Assembly (NCBI RefSeq): GCF_030504645.1
Contig: NZ_JAUKWQ010000004.1
Location: 124,001 to 188,000, forward strand
Direction of reading: 5' to 3'
DNA: 64,000 nucleotides
Source: Rhizobium oryzicola
GTDB taxonomy: Bacteria > Pseudomonadota > Alphaproteobacteria > Rhizobiales > Rhizobiaceae
Positions 52,360 to 60,897 of the stretch are shown here, in pieces. Position numbers and translations under genes: made by a program. The notes below the pieces were generated by a model. It worked only from the letters and a program-made list of their open reading frames with translations, was not told the origin of the DNA and made no database searches. How positions within the stretch are numbered: position 1 is the stretch's first letter; every line of letters begins with the position of its first letter.

Positions 52360-53714
52360 GCCTCCGCTCCTTCGATTTCGCCAGCGAGCGCGTGGCGCAT
52401 CACCGATGCCCAGTATTCGTGCTGGCGCACAAAGAGGCCTTCGTCCTCACTGCGTTCACCGGAAAGCAACGGCTTCATGCCCATGCGGCGGGCATTTTCG
52501 TCCGGCCCATCGATCCAAAGCGGCGCACCGCGCGACAGATCGTTCCACAAAGCGGCCGTTCCCGCATAACCGTTCTGGCAGGCGCGAAATTCCTCCAGAT
52601 CGTCAGCAGTCCCCATACCGGATACGTTGAAGAAGTCCTCGTACTGACGAATGCGCAGAGCTCGATCGGCGGCGCTTTCGCCCTTGGGCGCGAAACAGAA
52701 GATGCTGATTTCCGTCTTGTCGACGCTGATGGGGCGCGTCACGCGGATCTGCGTGCTGAATTGGTCCATGAGGAAGACGTTCGGATAGATGCAAAGATTT
52801 CGCGTCTGGTTGACGATGAAATCGGCCTTGTCGCTTCCAACCCGTTCCGAGATTTCATCGCGTCGGTTGTAAACCGGGCGAACCTCAGGATTCATCGTAT
52901 TGGTCCATAGCAAGATATGGCCGTTCTCGAAGCCATAGACACCAGCAATGGAACGGCTCCAGCTGTTGGCGTCGACGGCTTTGGTGCCCTCCTCCTTGCG
53001 ACGCCCCATGGTGGCGGCGTAATTCCAGTGAACGGAGCTGACGTGATAGCCATCACATCCGTTTTCCATCTGGAGCTTCCAGTTGCCGTCATAGATGTAG
53101 GAAGAGTTGCCCCGCAGAACTTCCAGACCTTCGGGAGCCTGATCAACGATCTGATCTATGATGACCTTTGTTTCGCCGAGGAAATCCTCCAATGGTGCGA
53201 CATCCGCATTAAGGCTGCCGAACAGGAAACCCCGATAACTCTCGAAGCGAGCTACTTTCGTGAGGTCGTGTGAACCATTTTTACCGAACTGCTCCGGATA
53301 TTGGGTGGTCTTTTCGTCCTTTACCTTGAGAAGCTTGCCAGTGTTCGAGAATGTCCAGCCATGGAAGGGACAGGTAAACGAGCCTTTGTTGCCGTGCTTA
53401 CGGCGACACAGCATGGCGCCACGGTGTGCACACGCATTGATCACAGCATTGAGGGTGCCGGTCTTGTCGCGCGTAATGACGACGGGTTGGCGGCCAATTG
53501 AAGTGGTGTAGTAATCGTTAGGTTCCGGAATCTGGCTTTCATGCGCCAGATAGACCCAGTTGCTCTCGAAGATGTACTTCATCTCCAGCTCGAACAGGTC
53601 GGCGTTTGTGAAGATGTCGCGGCGACAACGGAAAACACCCGCTTCCTTGTCATCCTCTACGGCATTGGCCAGCAGATCCTGCAGCGCCGCATGCTTGTCA
53701 ATCAGTTTGGACAT
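52356..53714 (-). CDS. benA: Benzoate 1,2-dioxygenase alpha subunit
   Basis: This 452-residue alpha subunit has Rieske ligands Cys95, His97, Cys115 and His118, and iron ligands His224 and His229 in D-G-Y-H-V-S-S-V-H. Long stretches (around residues 36-75 and 110-175) match BenA, not AntA, in my memory of the families. It converts benzoate to the 1,2-cis-diol with BenB and BenC. ATG 53714 gives the usual N terminus. It follows catA by 118 bp in the operon. Confidence 0.9.
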   Translation of the reverse strand: MSKLIDKHAALQDLLANAVEDDKEAGVFRCRRDIFTNADLFELEMKYIFESNWVYLAHESQIPEPNDYYTTSIGRQPVVITRDKTGTLNAVINACAHRGAMLCRRKHGNKGSFTCPFHGWTFSNTGKLLKVKDEKTTQYPEQFGKNGSHDLTKVARFESYRGFLFGSLNADVAPLEDFLGETKVIIDQIVDQAPEGLEVLRGNSSYIYDGNWKLQMENGCDGYHVSSVHWNYAATMGRRKEEGTKAVDANSWSRSIAGVYGFENGHILLWTNTMNPEVRPVYNRRDEISERVGSDKADFIVNQTRNLCIYPNVFLMDQFSTQIRVTRPISVDKTEISIFCFAPKGESAADRALRIRQYEDFFNVSGMGTADDLEEFRACQNGYAGTAALWNDLSRGAPLWIDGPDENARRMGMKPLLSGERSEDEGLFVRQHEYWASVMRHALAGEIEGAEA

Positions 53715-53832
53715 AGTCTCTCTCCTGCCCGGAACGGCCTTGAGGCCAATCCGTTTCAACGATGCCGGTCATGTTTATCGGAAACCGGCGCTCCACCGGT
53801 TGTGTCTTCCTGGTCGGTAGAGCGCCGTATTG

Positions 53833-54771
53833 TCAGGCAGCGGCGCGCTTGCGCAGTTCGTTGACCTGGTTATCGACGCCATCAACGAGCGCGGTGAGTT
53901 TGATGTCGAAGACGATCTCCGCAAACGGGCCATTGAGGTTGTTGGCGTGGATGCTTGCCTCGTCCGTACGCTCGATCACGGCCGGCACAAGGCCGTCGCG
54001 GGTCGCATAGGCGAAGTCGTCATTGATCAACGGATCGCCCTCGATATTGATCTGCGTCGTCAGTTTACGGTGACCCTCGGCACTGATGAAGAAATGGATA
54101 TGTGCAGGACGCTGTCCATGACGGCCGAGCGCAGAGAGGAGCTGCTCGGTGGGGCTGCCCGGTGGCACACCATAGCCGCTCGGCAAGATGCTCTGGAACT
54201 TGTAACGGCCCTGCTCGTCCGCGATGATGGTGCGGCGCATGTTGAACGGCGCCTGCTTACCCGTCGGATCGAAATGCGAGTAGAAGCCGCGCGTATCGCA
54301 GTGCCACACTTCCACCTTCGCGCCAGGTATCGCCTGGCCGTCGGCGCCGTAGACCGTTCCATGCATGATCAGCGTATGGCCATTCTCGTCGGCACCATCG
54401 TCCAGACGGGCAAAGCCATGACACTCCGGCGCGCCCGCCACATAAAGCGGGCCTTCGATTGTGCGCGGAGTGGGGTTTTCGATGCCAAGCTCTGCGTCGA
54501 TGGCGTCAAGCCGCTCATCGAGGAAGTGGTCGATGCCAAGGCCGGGAGAGATGAGACCGGCCTGTCCAGCCGCACCGATCTCGTTCAGCCAGGCGATCCC
54601 GGCCCAGTATTCGTCCGGGGTGATGTTCAGATCGTCGATCGCCTTGAACAGGTCGGACACGATCCGATGCGTGATTTCCTTGACGCGGGCATTGCCCCCG
54701 CTCTGGTTGAAGCCGCTCAGCGTCTTCAGGAAGTCCTGAATATCCGGCCGGTTGAAGATCTTTACAGTCAT
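53833..54771 (-). CDS. catA: Catechol 1,2-dioxygenase
   Basis: This 312-residue intradiol enzyme has ferric ligands Tyr164, Tyr200, His224 and His226 (R-P-A-H-I-H-F), the same numbers as in Acinetobacter CatA, and the N-terminal dimer-forming helices. It opens catechol to cis,cis-muconate. GGAG precedes the ATG. Catechol could come from benzoate through BenABCD and from indole-3-acetate through the Iac enzymes. Confidence 0.93.
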   Translation of the reverse strand: MTVKIFNRPDIQDFLKTLSGFNQSGGNARVKEITHRIVSDLFKAIDDLNITPDEYWAGIAWLNEIGAAGQAGLISPGLGIDHFLDERLDAIDAELGIENPTPRTIEGPLYVAGAPECHGFARLDDGADENGHTLIMHGTVYGADGQAIPGAKVEVWHCDTRGFYSHFDPTGKQAPFNMRRTIIADEQGRYKFQSILPSGYGVPPGSPTEQLLSALGRHGQRPAHIHFFISAEGHRKLTTQINIEGDPLINDDFAYATRDGLVPAVIERTDEASIHANNLNGPFAEIVFDIKLTALVDGVDNQVNELRKRAAA

Positions 54772-54821
54772 ATTATCTCCTCCTCATATGGTATGTTTTA
54801 GCCCGTCATAGCGGGCTCGGA

Positions 54822-55112
54822 TTATCGATCGTCGTCCCGGACAGCTGAGGGGTGGCGCAAAAGCGGCATCACCTCGATGTCCATGAACTTGAACAGTGGA
54901 AGGCCAGAAAGCAGCCGGTGCAGCTCCTCGTTATCGGCCACATCGAAAATACTGATATTCGCGTACTGGCCGGCGATCCGCCAGATATGCCGCCACGTGC
55001 CGTTGCGCTGCAGCTCCTGCGAGTAGGCCTTCTCCTTCTGCAGGATCTCCGCCACATCGCTTGCAGGCAGATCGTGGGGAAGATTGACGTTCATTCTGAC
55101 GTGAAAGAGCAT
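54822..55112 (-). CDS. catC: Muconolactone isomerase
   Basis: This 96-residue protein has the CatC start M-L-F-H-V-R-M-x-V and the conserved W-R-H-I-W-R-I-A-G-Q-Y-A-N region near residues 40-52, followed by L-P-L-F near 72. It turns muconolactone into 3-oxoadipate enol-lactone. ATG 55112 follows GAGGAG; the in-frame extension upstream lacks the family start. It lies between catB and catA. Confidence 0.92.
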   Translation of the reverse strand: MLFHVRMNVNLPHDLPASDVAEILQKEKAYSQELQRNGTWRHIWRIAGQYANISIFDVADNEELHRLLSGLPLFKFMDIEVMPLLRHPSAVRDDDR

Positions 55113-55126
55113 AAAAGAGCGTCTCC

Positions 55127-56308
55127 TCAATGCGTGCTGCGTGTGACGGTAAACGACCCGTCACGAGTGAAGTGAGTGAGCTTGTCCTCGTCCAGCACAA
55201 GACCAAGCCCCGGCCCCGCCGGCACGGCCAATGAGAAATCGCTGTAATCGAGCGGTGTCTCCAGGATCTCCTCGGTCAGCAGCAGCGGACCGAACAGTTC
55301 TGTGCCCCATTGCAGATTGGCAAATGTTGCAAAGGCATGCGCCGAGATAACCGTGCCCACCGCACCTTCGAGCATGGTGCCGCCGTAGAGTTCGATGCCA
55401 GCCGCATCGGCAATCGCCGCTACCCGCTGGGCATTGAAGGCGCCGCCACTCTGCTCCACCTTCACGGCAAACACGTCGGCGCCATTGTTCCGTGCAATCT
55501 CGAAGGCACTTTCAGGCCCGTGCAGGGATTCGTCCGCCATGATGGCAATCGGAAAGCGGCGAACGAGACGCCCCAGCGCCGCAGTCGATTGCACCGGTTG
55601 CTCCACCAGCTCACAGCCCGCGTCAGCCAGCGCTGCGATGCCAAGACGTGCATCCGTCTCCGTCCAGGCCATGTTTACATCGACCCGCACCGTGCCACGC
55701 TCGCCAAGCGCGCGCTTGATCGCCGCAACATGGGCGACATCCTCGCGCACAGGCCTAAGGCCGATCTTCAACTTGAAGATCGAGTGGCGACGCAGGGAGA
55801 GCATCTTCTCTGCCTCCTCGATATCGCGGCCCGTATCGCCAGACGCGAGCGTCCAGGCCACAGGCAGACGGTCGCGACGGCGACCGCCCAAAAGCTCGCT
55901 CACCGGCACACCCAGACGCTTGCCCTGTGCATCCAGCAACGCCGTTTCGACGGCGCTCTTCGAAAAACGATTGTCCTTGATCATCTTGCCGATCCGCGCC
56001 ATCAGCGCCTGAATGCGGCTGGCATCCTGCCCGATCATCACGGCCGAAAAGTAGCGATCGATGGCAAGCTTCATGCTCTCCGGGCTCTCACCGCCATAGG
56101 CAAGTCCGCCAATCGTCGTGCCCTCGCCAACGCCCACAATGCCGTCGCTGCAAAACACGCGGACAATCATCAGGGTCTGACCGTTCATCGTCGCAACCGA
56201 AAGCTTGTGCGGCCGGATCGTCGGCAGATCCACCAGCATCGTTTCGATGCGCTCGATCATTGGGGCTGCCGCAAGTGCTGTCTGGGGAGAAGGAAAGGTC
56301 GCGTTCAT
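55127..56308 (-). CDS. catB: Muconate cycloisomerase
   Basis: This 393-residue enolase-superfamily enzyme has the CatB start region I-E-R-I-E-T-M-L-V-D-L-P-T-I-R-P-H-K, the K-x-K pair (F-K-L-K-I) near residue 180 and metal ligands in D-V-N near 210, E-Q-P near 237 and A-D-E near 261. It converts cis,cis-muconate to muconolactone. The start is uncertain: ATG 56308 has no strong ribosome-binding site, and an internal ATG at 56260 would also keep the family core. It is the first gene of the operon. Confidence 0.88.
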   Translation of the reverse strand: MNATFPSPQTALAAAPMIERIETMLVDLPTIRPHKLSVATMNGQTLMIVRVFCSDGIVGVGEGTTIGGLAYGGESPESMKLAIDRYFSAVMIGQDASRIQALMARIGKMIKDNRFSKSAVETALLDAQGKRLGVPVSELLGGRRRDRLPVAWTLASGDTGRDIEEAEKMLSLRRHSIFKLKIGLRPVREDVAHVAAIKRALGERGTVRVDVNMAWTETDARLGIAALADAGCELVEQPVQSTAALGRLVRRFPIAIMADESLHGPESAFEIARNNGADVFAVKVEQSGGAFNAQRVAAIADAAGIELYGGTMLEGAVGTVISAHAFATFANLQWGTELFGPLLLTEEILETPLDYSDFSLAVPAGPGLGLVLDEDKLTHFTRDGSFTVTRSTH

Positions 56309-56364
56309 GGGAGGATAGTGCGCAGCCTGGGCTCGTACGTCCAACACTGATTAAGTAGGTTGCC

Positions 56365-56379
56365 ATACTTCGTAGGTAT
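56365..56379. promoter_or_regulatory. CatM/BenM-type site ATAC-N7-GTAT ahead of catB
   Basis: ATAC-TTCGTAG-GTAT matches the established BenM/CatM recognition motif. It lies 57-71 bp upstream of the catB ATG, a suitable place for activation of the cat-ben operon by the LysR protein encoded at 46804. Confidence 0.65.
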
Positions 56380-56498
56380 AGATGAACTTTTTATGCGAGG
56401 TGACCAAGGTGCGCCCTGGAACAGAAACAACATACTCGCTCACGCTGGTAATCGGGATTTTCTTTTCACGCTGATGCTTCTGGACAGAGCGCCGCCCC

Positions 56499-56528
56499 TT
56501 GATTCCGTCCCGTCTGATACCTTATGTT
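56499..56528 (+). promoter_or_regulatory. Sigma-70-like promoter for ribB
   Basis: TTGATT and TATGTT are 18 bp apart and end just before the riboswitch. The fit to -35/-10 consensus is fair, and the location is right for a riboswitch leader. Confidence 0.45.
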
Positions 56529-56535
56529 AGCGCTG

Positions 56536-56681
56536 TTCTCAGGGCGGGGTGCAATTCCCCACCGGCGGTATCGGGATTTGTCCCGGAGCCCGCGAGCGCT
56601 TCCGGTCTCCAAAGCCGGAAGGTCAGCAGATCCGGTGAGATGCCGGAGCCGACGGTATAGTCCGGATGGAAGAGGGCAACG
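56536..56681 (+). ncRNA. FMN riboswitch (RFN element)
   Basis: The leader has the conserved RFN blocks in order: AGGGCGGGGTGCAATTCCCC, ACCGGCGGTA, the AGCCCGCGAGCG turn near 56588, GGTCAGCAGATCCGGTG near 56621-56637, GCCGACGGTATAGTCCGGAT near 56649-56668 and AGAGGGCAAC to close. The element binds FMN and represses riboflavin genes when FMN is high. It precedes ribB on the same strand. Confidence 0.96.
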
Positions 56682-56688
56682 CATAGGA

Positions 56689-56707
56689 CGCCTGCGCTCT
56701 GCAGGCG
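56689..56707 (+). promoter_or_regulatory. Hairpin after the riboswitch
   Basis: CGCCTGC pairs perfectly with GCAGGCG around GCTCT, eight bases after the FMN aptamer. It has no T tract, so if it forms part of the expression platform it probably affects translation or anti-structure formation more than simple termination. Confidence 0.4.
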
Positions 56708-56795
56708 TAGCAGTGCATTGTTCGCCCAAGGGATATTTGGCGCTTCAAGAAGCGCGAAAATGCCGCAAACGGCACCCTTGAAAGGCTTGAAAGAA

Positions 56796-57437
56796 ATGAC
56801 AATCGCTAAAATTGAAGACGCTATCAAAGCCATTTCACGTGGCGAGATGGTGATTGTGGTTGACGATGAGGACCGCGAAAACGAAGGCGATATCATCGCC
56901 GCTTCCGAAAGCATCACACCGCAACAGATCGCCTTCATGATGAACCATGCGCGCGGGCTTATCTGCGTCGCATTACCAGGTGAGCGCCTCGACGCACTCG
57001 ATATTCCGTTGATGGTGTCGCGCAATACAGAGTCCCTAAAGACGGCCTTCACCGTCTCGGTAGACTATATTCCAGGCACGACGACAGGCATTTCGGCGGC
57101 TGACCGTGCCAAGACCGTTCATGCGTTGGTATCGGAAGACGCGCGCCCTGAAGATTTTGCCCGCCCCGGCCATATCTTCCCACTGCGGGCTAATCCTCGG
57201 GGTGTTCTCGGCCGCACCGGCCACACGGAAGCAGCAGTCGATCTCTGCCGCCTTGCTGGAAAATTCCCATCTGGCACCATCTGCGAGGTCGCCAATGACG
57301 ATGGCACCATGGCCCGCCTACCTCAGCTTGAGGTCTTCGCTGAGCGCCATGGGCTACTCGTCGTGACGATCCGGGACCTCGTTGCCTATCTGGAGGGTGA
57401 CGTTGCCGAGGGCGTGGCGCAGAAGCAGGTTGCCTAA
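56796..57437 (+). CDS. ribB: 3,4-dihydroxy-2-butanone 4-phosphate synthase
   Basis: This 213-residue protein converts ribulose 5-phosphate to the four-carbon precursor of riboflavin. The D-D-E-D-R-E-N-E-G-D motif near residues 24-33 binds metal and substrate, and G-H-T-E-A-A-V-D-L near 147 completes the site. It has the E. coli RibB length and lacks the GTP cyclohydrolase II domain of RibBA. ATG 56796 gives the family start; an open extension upstream lies in the riboswitch leader. FMN controls it. Its place may help supply flavin to the oxidases of this region. Confidence 0.9.
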   Translation: MTIAKIEDAIKAISRGEMVIVVDDEDRENEGDIIAASESITPQQIAFMMNHARGLICVALPGERLDALDIPLMVSRNTESLKTAFTVSVDYIPGTTTGISAADRAKTVHALVSEDARPEDFARPGHIFPLRANPRGVLGRTGHTEAAVDLCRLAGKFPSGTICEVANDDGTMARLPQLEVFAERHGLLVVTIRDLVAYLEGDVAEGVAQKQVA

Positions 57438-57467
57438 TCTGCGCCTCAATAATTTATGCATCCGCGG

Positions 57468-57490
57468 ACGCCCGGCTTGAGCCAGGCGTT
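57468..57490. terminator. Imperfect hairpin between convergent ribB and SDR genes
   Basis: ACGCCCGGC pairs with GCCAGGCGT around TTGA with one mismatch. There is no long T tract on either strand, so termination is uncertain. Confidence 0.35.
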
Positions 57491-57538
57491 CTCGCCCATT
57501 CAAGCAACATCAGCACACGCGCGAAATAATCGCACAGC

Positions 57539-58327
57539 TTACCAGCAGCAGAAGCCGCCATCGACCAGAAGATCCACCCCGGTGACGAAGGTGGCGGCAT
57601 CCGAAAGCAGGAAGACAGCGGGACCGACCATTTCATCGACCGTCGCCATACGCTGCATGGGTGTCTGCTCTTCAAAGAGCTTGGTCTGGTGAACCATCTC
57701 AGGGCGGGTGTTCATCGGGGTTGCGGTATAGCCGGGGCTGATGGTGTTGACACGAATGCCTCGCGTCACCCATTCCATCGCCATGGACTTCGACATGTGG
57801 ATGACGCCCGCCTTTGAGGCGTTGTAGTGGCACTGGTTCAGGCCACGATTGACGATGACACCGGACATTGAGGCGATGTTGACGATCGAGCCCTTGCCAT
57901 GTTTCAGCATGGCGCGCGCCTCGGCCTGGCAGGACAGGAAAACGCCCTTCAGGTTGATGTCCATCATCGTCTGGAACTGGCTTTCTTCCATGTCCTCCGC
58001 CGGGTTGGCGTTGGCAATGCCCGCGGCGTTGACGGCAAGGGTCAGGTCACCCAGTTCCTTTTCCGTCTGGGAAACAGCTTCGTTCAGGGCCGAGCCGCTT
58101 GTCACGTCGGCTGCGATCTTGATGCTGCGGCGACCGGCACGCGCGATGAATTCGGCAGTCACGGAAAGCCCCTCATCTGTGCGGCGATCCAGCAGCGCAA
58201 CATCAGCGCCGCATTGGGCAAGCCCCATGGCAATGCGCTGACCGATGCCACTGCCAGCACCAGTGACCAGTGCCACACGACCGGTAAGATCAAACATCCG
58301 GGGAGCGTTGAGGGTGATTTCAGACAT
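57539..58327 (-). CDS. SDR-family sugar/polyol dehydrogenase
   Basis: This 262-residue SDR has T-G-A-G-S-G-I-G near residues 22-29, N-A-A-G near 100 and the catalytic Y-N-A-S-K near 168, and resembles polyol dehydrogenases such as those for D-threitol or arabinitol. It follows the importer genes with a 14-bp gap. It likely oxidises a sugar alcohol brought in by the ABC transporter or interconverts a ketose and polyol. The substrate is not fixed. Confidence 0.8.
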   Translation of the reverse strand: MSEITLNAPRMFDLTGRVALVTGAGSGIGQRIAMGLAQCGADVALLDRRTDEGLSVTAEFIARAGRRSIKIAADVTSGSALNEAVSQTEKELGDLTLAVNAAGIANANPAEDMEESQFQTMMDINLKGVFLSCQAEARAMLKHGKGSIVNIASMSGVIVNRGLNQCHYNASKAGVIHMSKSMAMEWVTRGIRVNTISPGYTATPMNTRPEMVHQTKLFEEQTPMQRMATVDEMVGPAVFLLSDAATFVTGVDLLVDGGFCCW

Positions 58328-58341
58328 GACTCTATCCTGCT

Positions 58342-59835
58342 TCAGATTGTAGCGAGTTCCATGACGGAGACGTCGTTTGCCTCCGCCCGATCGAGAATGC
58401 CGGCCTGCTTGCCTTGCGCCATCACCATGATGCGGTTGGAAACGCCGAGCACCTCTTCGAGATCCGAGCTGACGACGATGACCGCAACGCCTTCGCGCGC
58501 CAACTGCATGATCGTGTCATAGATCGATGAACGTGCGCCGACATCGATGCCGCGGGTCGGCTCGTCCAGCACCACCACACGGGGCTTGCGCGCCAGCCAT
58601 TTGGCCAGAACCACCTTCTGTTGGTTGCCGCCGGACAACTCGCCGGCATTCTGGCTGCCGCGTCCCTTGACCCCGAACTTGGCAATGAATTGGTCAGCGA
58701 ATTTGGCCATACGCCGCGCGGTGATGAAGCCACCCTGCGCGACTTCGGCAAGATTGGCGTAGCCGATGTTCTCACTGATCTTGTGATCGAGAACCAGGCC
58801 CTGCAGCTTGCGATCTTCTGGCACAAGTACGATGCCGTTGCGGATCGCATCGATGGGCGCCTTGGGCGTAATATCCTTGCCATCAAGAAGCACCGCGCCA
58901 CTTGCTATAGGATCGGCTCCGGTGATGGCGCGAACCAGCTCGGTGCGCCCTGCGCCGACCAGTCCGGCGATCCCGAACACCTCACCCTTGCTGACGCTGA
59001 AGTTGACACCCCTGAAGTGGCCGAGTGCCGAGCAAAGATCCTTTACCTCAAGGAGCGTCACATCTGCGGGCGTTGGAATGGCGGGGAACATTCGCTCCAG
59101 AGAGCGCCCGACCATGGCTTCCACAATGGTGCGTACAGGCACGTTGCCACTATCGAATTCCTGCACCTTCGAGCCGTCGCGCATGACCACGATGCGGTCC
59201 GCGATCTGGCGAATTTCGTCCAGCCGGTGGGAGATGTAGATGATGCCGACGCCTTCTGCCTTCAGCCGCTCGATCTGGCGGAACAGAAGCTGGGTTTCCT
59301 CTCCGCCCAGTGCGGCGGTGGGCTCGTCGAGAATCAGCAGCTTGGCATTCAGCGTCAGCGCCTTGGCGATCTCGATCAGCTGTTGGTTCGCCGTCGACAA
59401 TCCTTCAACCACGCGGCGTGGTGAAATATCAAGACCCAGACGGCGCAGACCGCTATGGGCGCGCTCCTCCATGGCCTGGCGGTCTATACGGCCTGCTTTT
59501 TTGAGATAGCGTCCGACAAAGATGTTTTCAGCGATCGAGAGCTGCGGCAGAAGCTTCAATTCCTGGTGGATCATGCCGACCCCCGCATCCATAGCATCAC
59601 GCGGGCTGGTGGGGGCATAGGGTGCCCCCAACCATGTCATCTGACCCGTGGAAGGTTGCACGGTGCCGGAAATAATGTTCGAGAGTGTCGATTTTCCGGC
59701 GCCGTTTTCACCAAGAAGCGCCACGACCTCTCCGGCGTAAACATCCAGATCAATGCCATGCAGCACTTCAAGAAGACCATATGTCTTCCGGATCTGCCTG
59801 AGGGAAAGGATCGGTGTCTTGTCCTGATCGGTCAT
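58342..59835 (-). CDS. Sugar ABC transporter ATPase (RbsA type)
   Basis: This 497-residue protein has two ATPase halves. The first has Walker A G-E-N-G-A-G-K-S-T near residue 40 and signature L-S-T-A-N-Q-Q near 145. The second has the degenerate A-G-L-V-G-A-G-R-T-E near 288 and signature L-S-G-G-N-Q-Q-K near 402, as in all RbsA-like carbohydrate importers. It lies between the binding protein and the SDR. Confidence 0.9.
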   Translation of the reverse strand: MTDQDKTPILSLRQIRKTYGLLEVLHGIDLDVYAGEVVALLGENGAGKSTLSNIISGTVQPSTGQMTWLGAPYAPTSPRDAMDAGVGMIHQELKLLPQLSIAENIFVGRYLKKAGRIDRQAMEERAHSGLRRLGLDISPRRVVEGLSTANQQLIEIAKALTLNAKLLILDEPTAALGGEETQLLFRQIERLKAEGVGIIYISHRLDEIRQIADRIVVMRDGSKVQEFDSGNVPVRTIVEAMVGRSLERMFPAIPTPADVTLLEVKDLCSALGHFRGVNFSVSKGEVFGIAGLVGAGRTELVRAITGADPIASGAVLLDGKDITPKAPIDAIRNGIVLVPEDRKLQGLVLDHKISENIGYANLAEVAQGGFITARRMAKFADQFIAKFGVKGRGSQNAGELSGGNQQKVVLAKWLARKPRVVVLDEPTRGIDVGARSSIYDTIMQLAREGVAVIVVSSDLEEVLGVSNRIMVMAQGKQAGILDRAEANDVSVMELATI

Positions 59836-59855
59836 GGCGTCTGTCCTGTTATCGA

Positions 59856-60791
59856 TTAGGGGTGATTGGCCACGAATTTCGGAGCATTCTCCTTGGTGGT
59901 CAGGAAGCCCGGAAGAAGCTGTTCGGCAGGAAGCTTTTCACCGGCGGCAAGCTTGATCGCACTGTCAACCGCCAGGCGGCCGATGCCACGAACCTGCTGT
60001 GTTGCCGTGGCATCGAAGCCACCCTGAGCGAGGATCGGCAGAGCGGTCGTGTCGCCGTCGAAGCCGCCGAGATAGACGCGCTGCGAAACGCCGGAAACCT
60101 TGATGGCCTGAGCGGCGCCGAGTGCGAGGCCGTCCGCCTGGGCGAAGATCAGCGTGACGTCAGGATTTGCCTGCAGCAGGTTCTGGGTAATGTTGAGGCC
60201 TTCCGCCTGCGACCACTGCTCGCTCCACTGTTCCGCAACCAGCTTCACGCCAGAATTTTCGGAAATGGCCTTGTTGCAGCCTTTGGTGCGTTCGACTTCC
60301 GGCGTCGTGCCCTTCTGACCGTGGATCATCAGCATCTTGCCCTTGCCGCCGGCCAGCCCAATGATGTGCTTGCAGACTTCATAGGCAGACGTTGCGTTGT
60401 CGGTGGCAATGAAGGTGTCGCCCGGTGCACCATCGGCGTTGCGGTCCACGTTGACAACCGGAATACCCGCCTGCTTGGCAAGCCGCGTCGGAACGGCGGC
60501 AGCTGCGGCACCTGCCGGAATATAGATGAATGCGTCGATGTTCTGCGTCAGCAGATCCTGCACCTGGTTCACCTGCGTCGCGCCGTCATTTTTCGCGTCG
60601 ACCGTGATGACCTGTATGCCCTTTTCCTTCGCGTAGGATTCGACACCGATCTTGATCTGGTTGAAGTAGTCGGCCTGAAGGTTGGATACGGCAAGGCCGA
60701 TCTTTTTCACGTCCTTGGCCGATGCAGTCAGCGGGCTGAAGGCCGTTGTCGCGAGAGCGGCGGCGACCAGAAGCGCAGTCTTGATTTTCAT
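59856..60791 (-). CDS. Sugar ABC transporter substrate-binding protein (RbsB type)
   Basis: This 311-residue periplasmic protein has a signal peptide ending near A-S-A-K-D (residue 24) and a ribose-binding-type fold beginning K-I-G-L-A-V-S-N-L-Q. N-V-D-R-N-A-D near 120 and a G-F-D-G-D near 235 are likely ligand contacts. AAAGGAGGAG precedes ATG 60791; the upstream extension is not coding in character. It should set the specificity of the importer. Confidence 0.88.
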   Translation of the reverse strand: MKIKTALLVAAALATTAFSPLTASAKDVKKIGLAVSNLQADYFNQIKIGVESYAKEKGIQVITVDAKNDGATQVNQVQDLLTQNIDAFIYIPAGAAAAAVPTRLAKQAGIPVVNVDRNADGAPGDTFIATDNATSAYEVCKHIIGLAGGKGKMLMIHGQKGTTPEVERTKGCNKAISENSGVKLVAEQWSEQWSQAEGLNITQNLLQANPDVTLIFAQADGLALGAAQAIKVSGVSQRVYLGGFDGDTTALPILAQGGFDATATQQVRGIGRLAVDSAIKLAAGEKLPAEQLLPGFLTTKENAPKFVANHP

Positions 60792-60897
60792 GTTCTTCTC
60801 CTCCTTTGATACTCCAATGCCGCAACTGCACGGCACCGATCTGAACCCCGGATCACTTCCCGGGGATAGCCTCCAACGGCCGGTGGGCTGAGGCCCG

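Larger units (their letters stand above)
56309..56795. other. catB/ribB divergent regulatory region
   Basis: This 487-bp region has a CatM/BenM-type site on the catB side and a promoter, an FMN riboswitch and an expression-platform hairpin on the ribB side. I see no gene in it. Confidence 0.7.

Noticed and set aside
52356..53714. Anthranilate dioxygenase (AntA) instead of BenA
   Set aside because: The presence of a BenD-type diol dehydrogenase, not needed for anthranilate, and the close match of remembered BenA segments favour benzoate.
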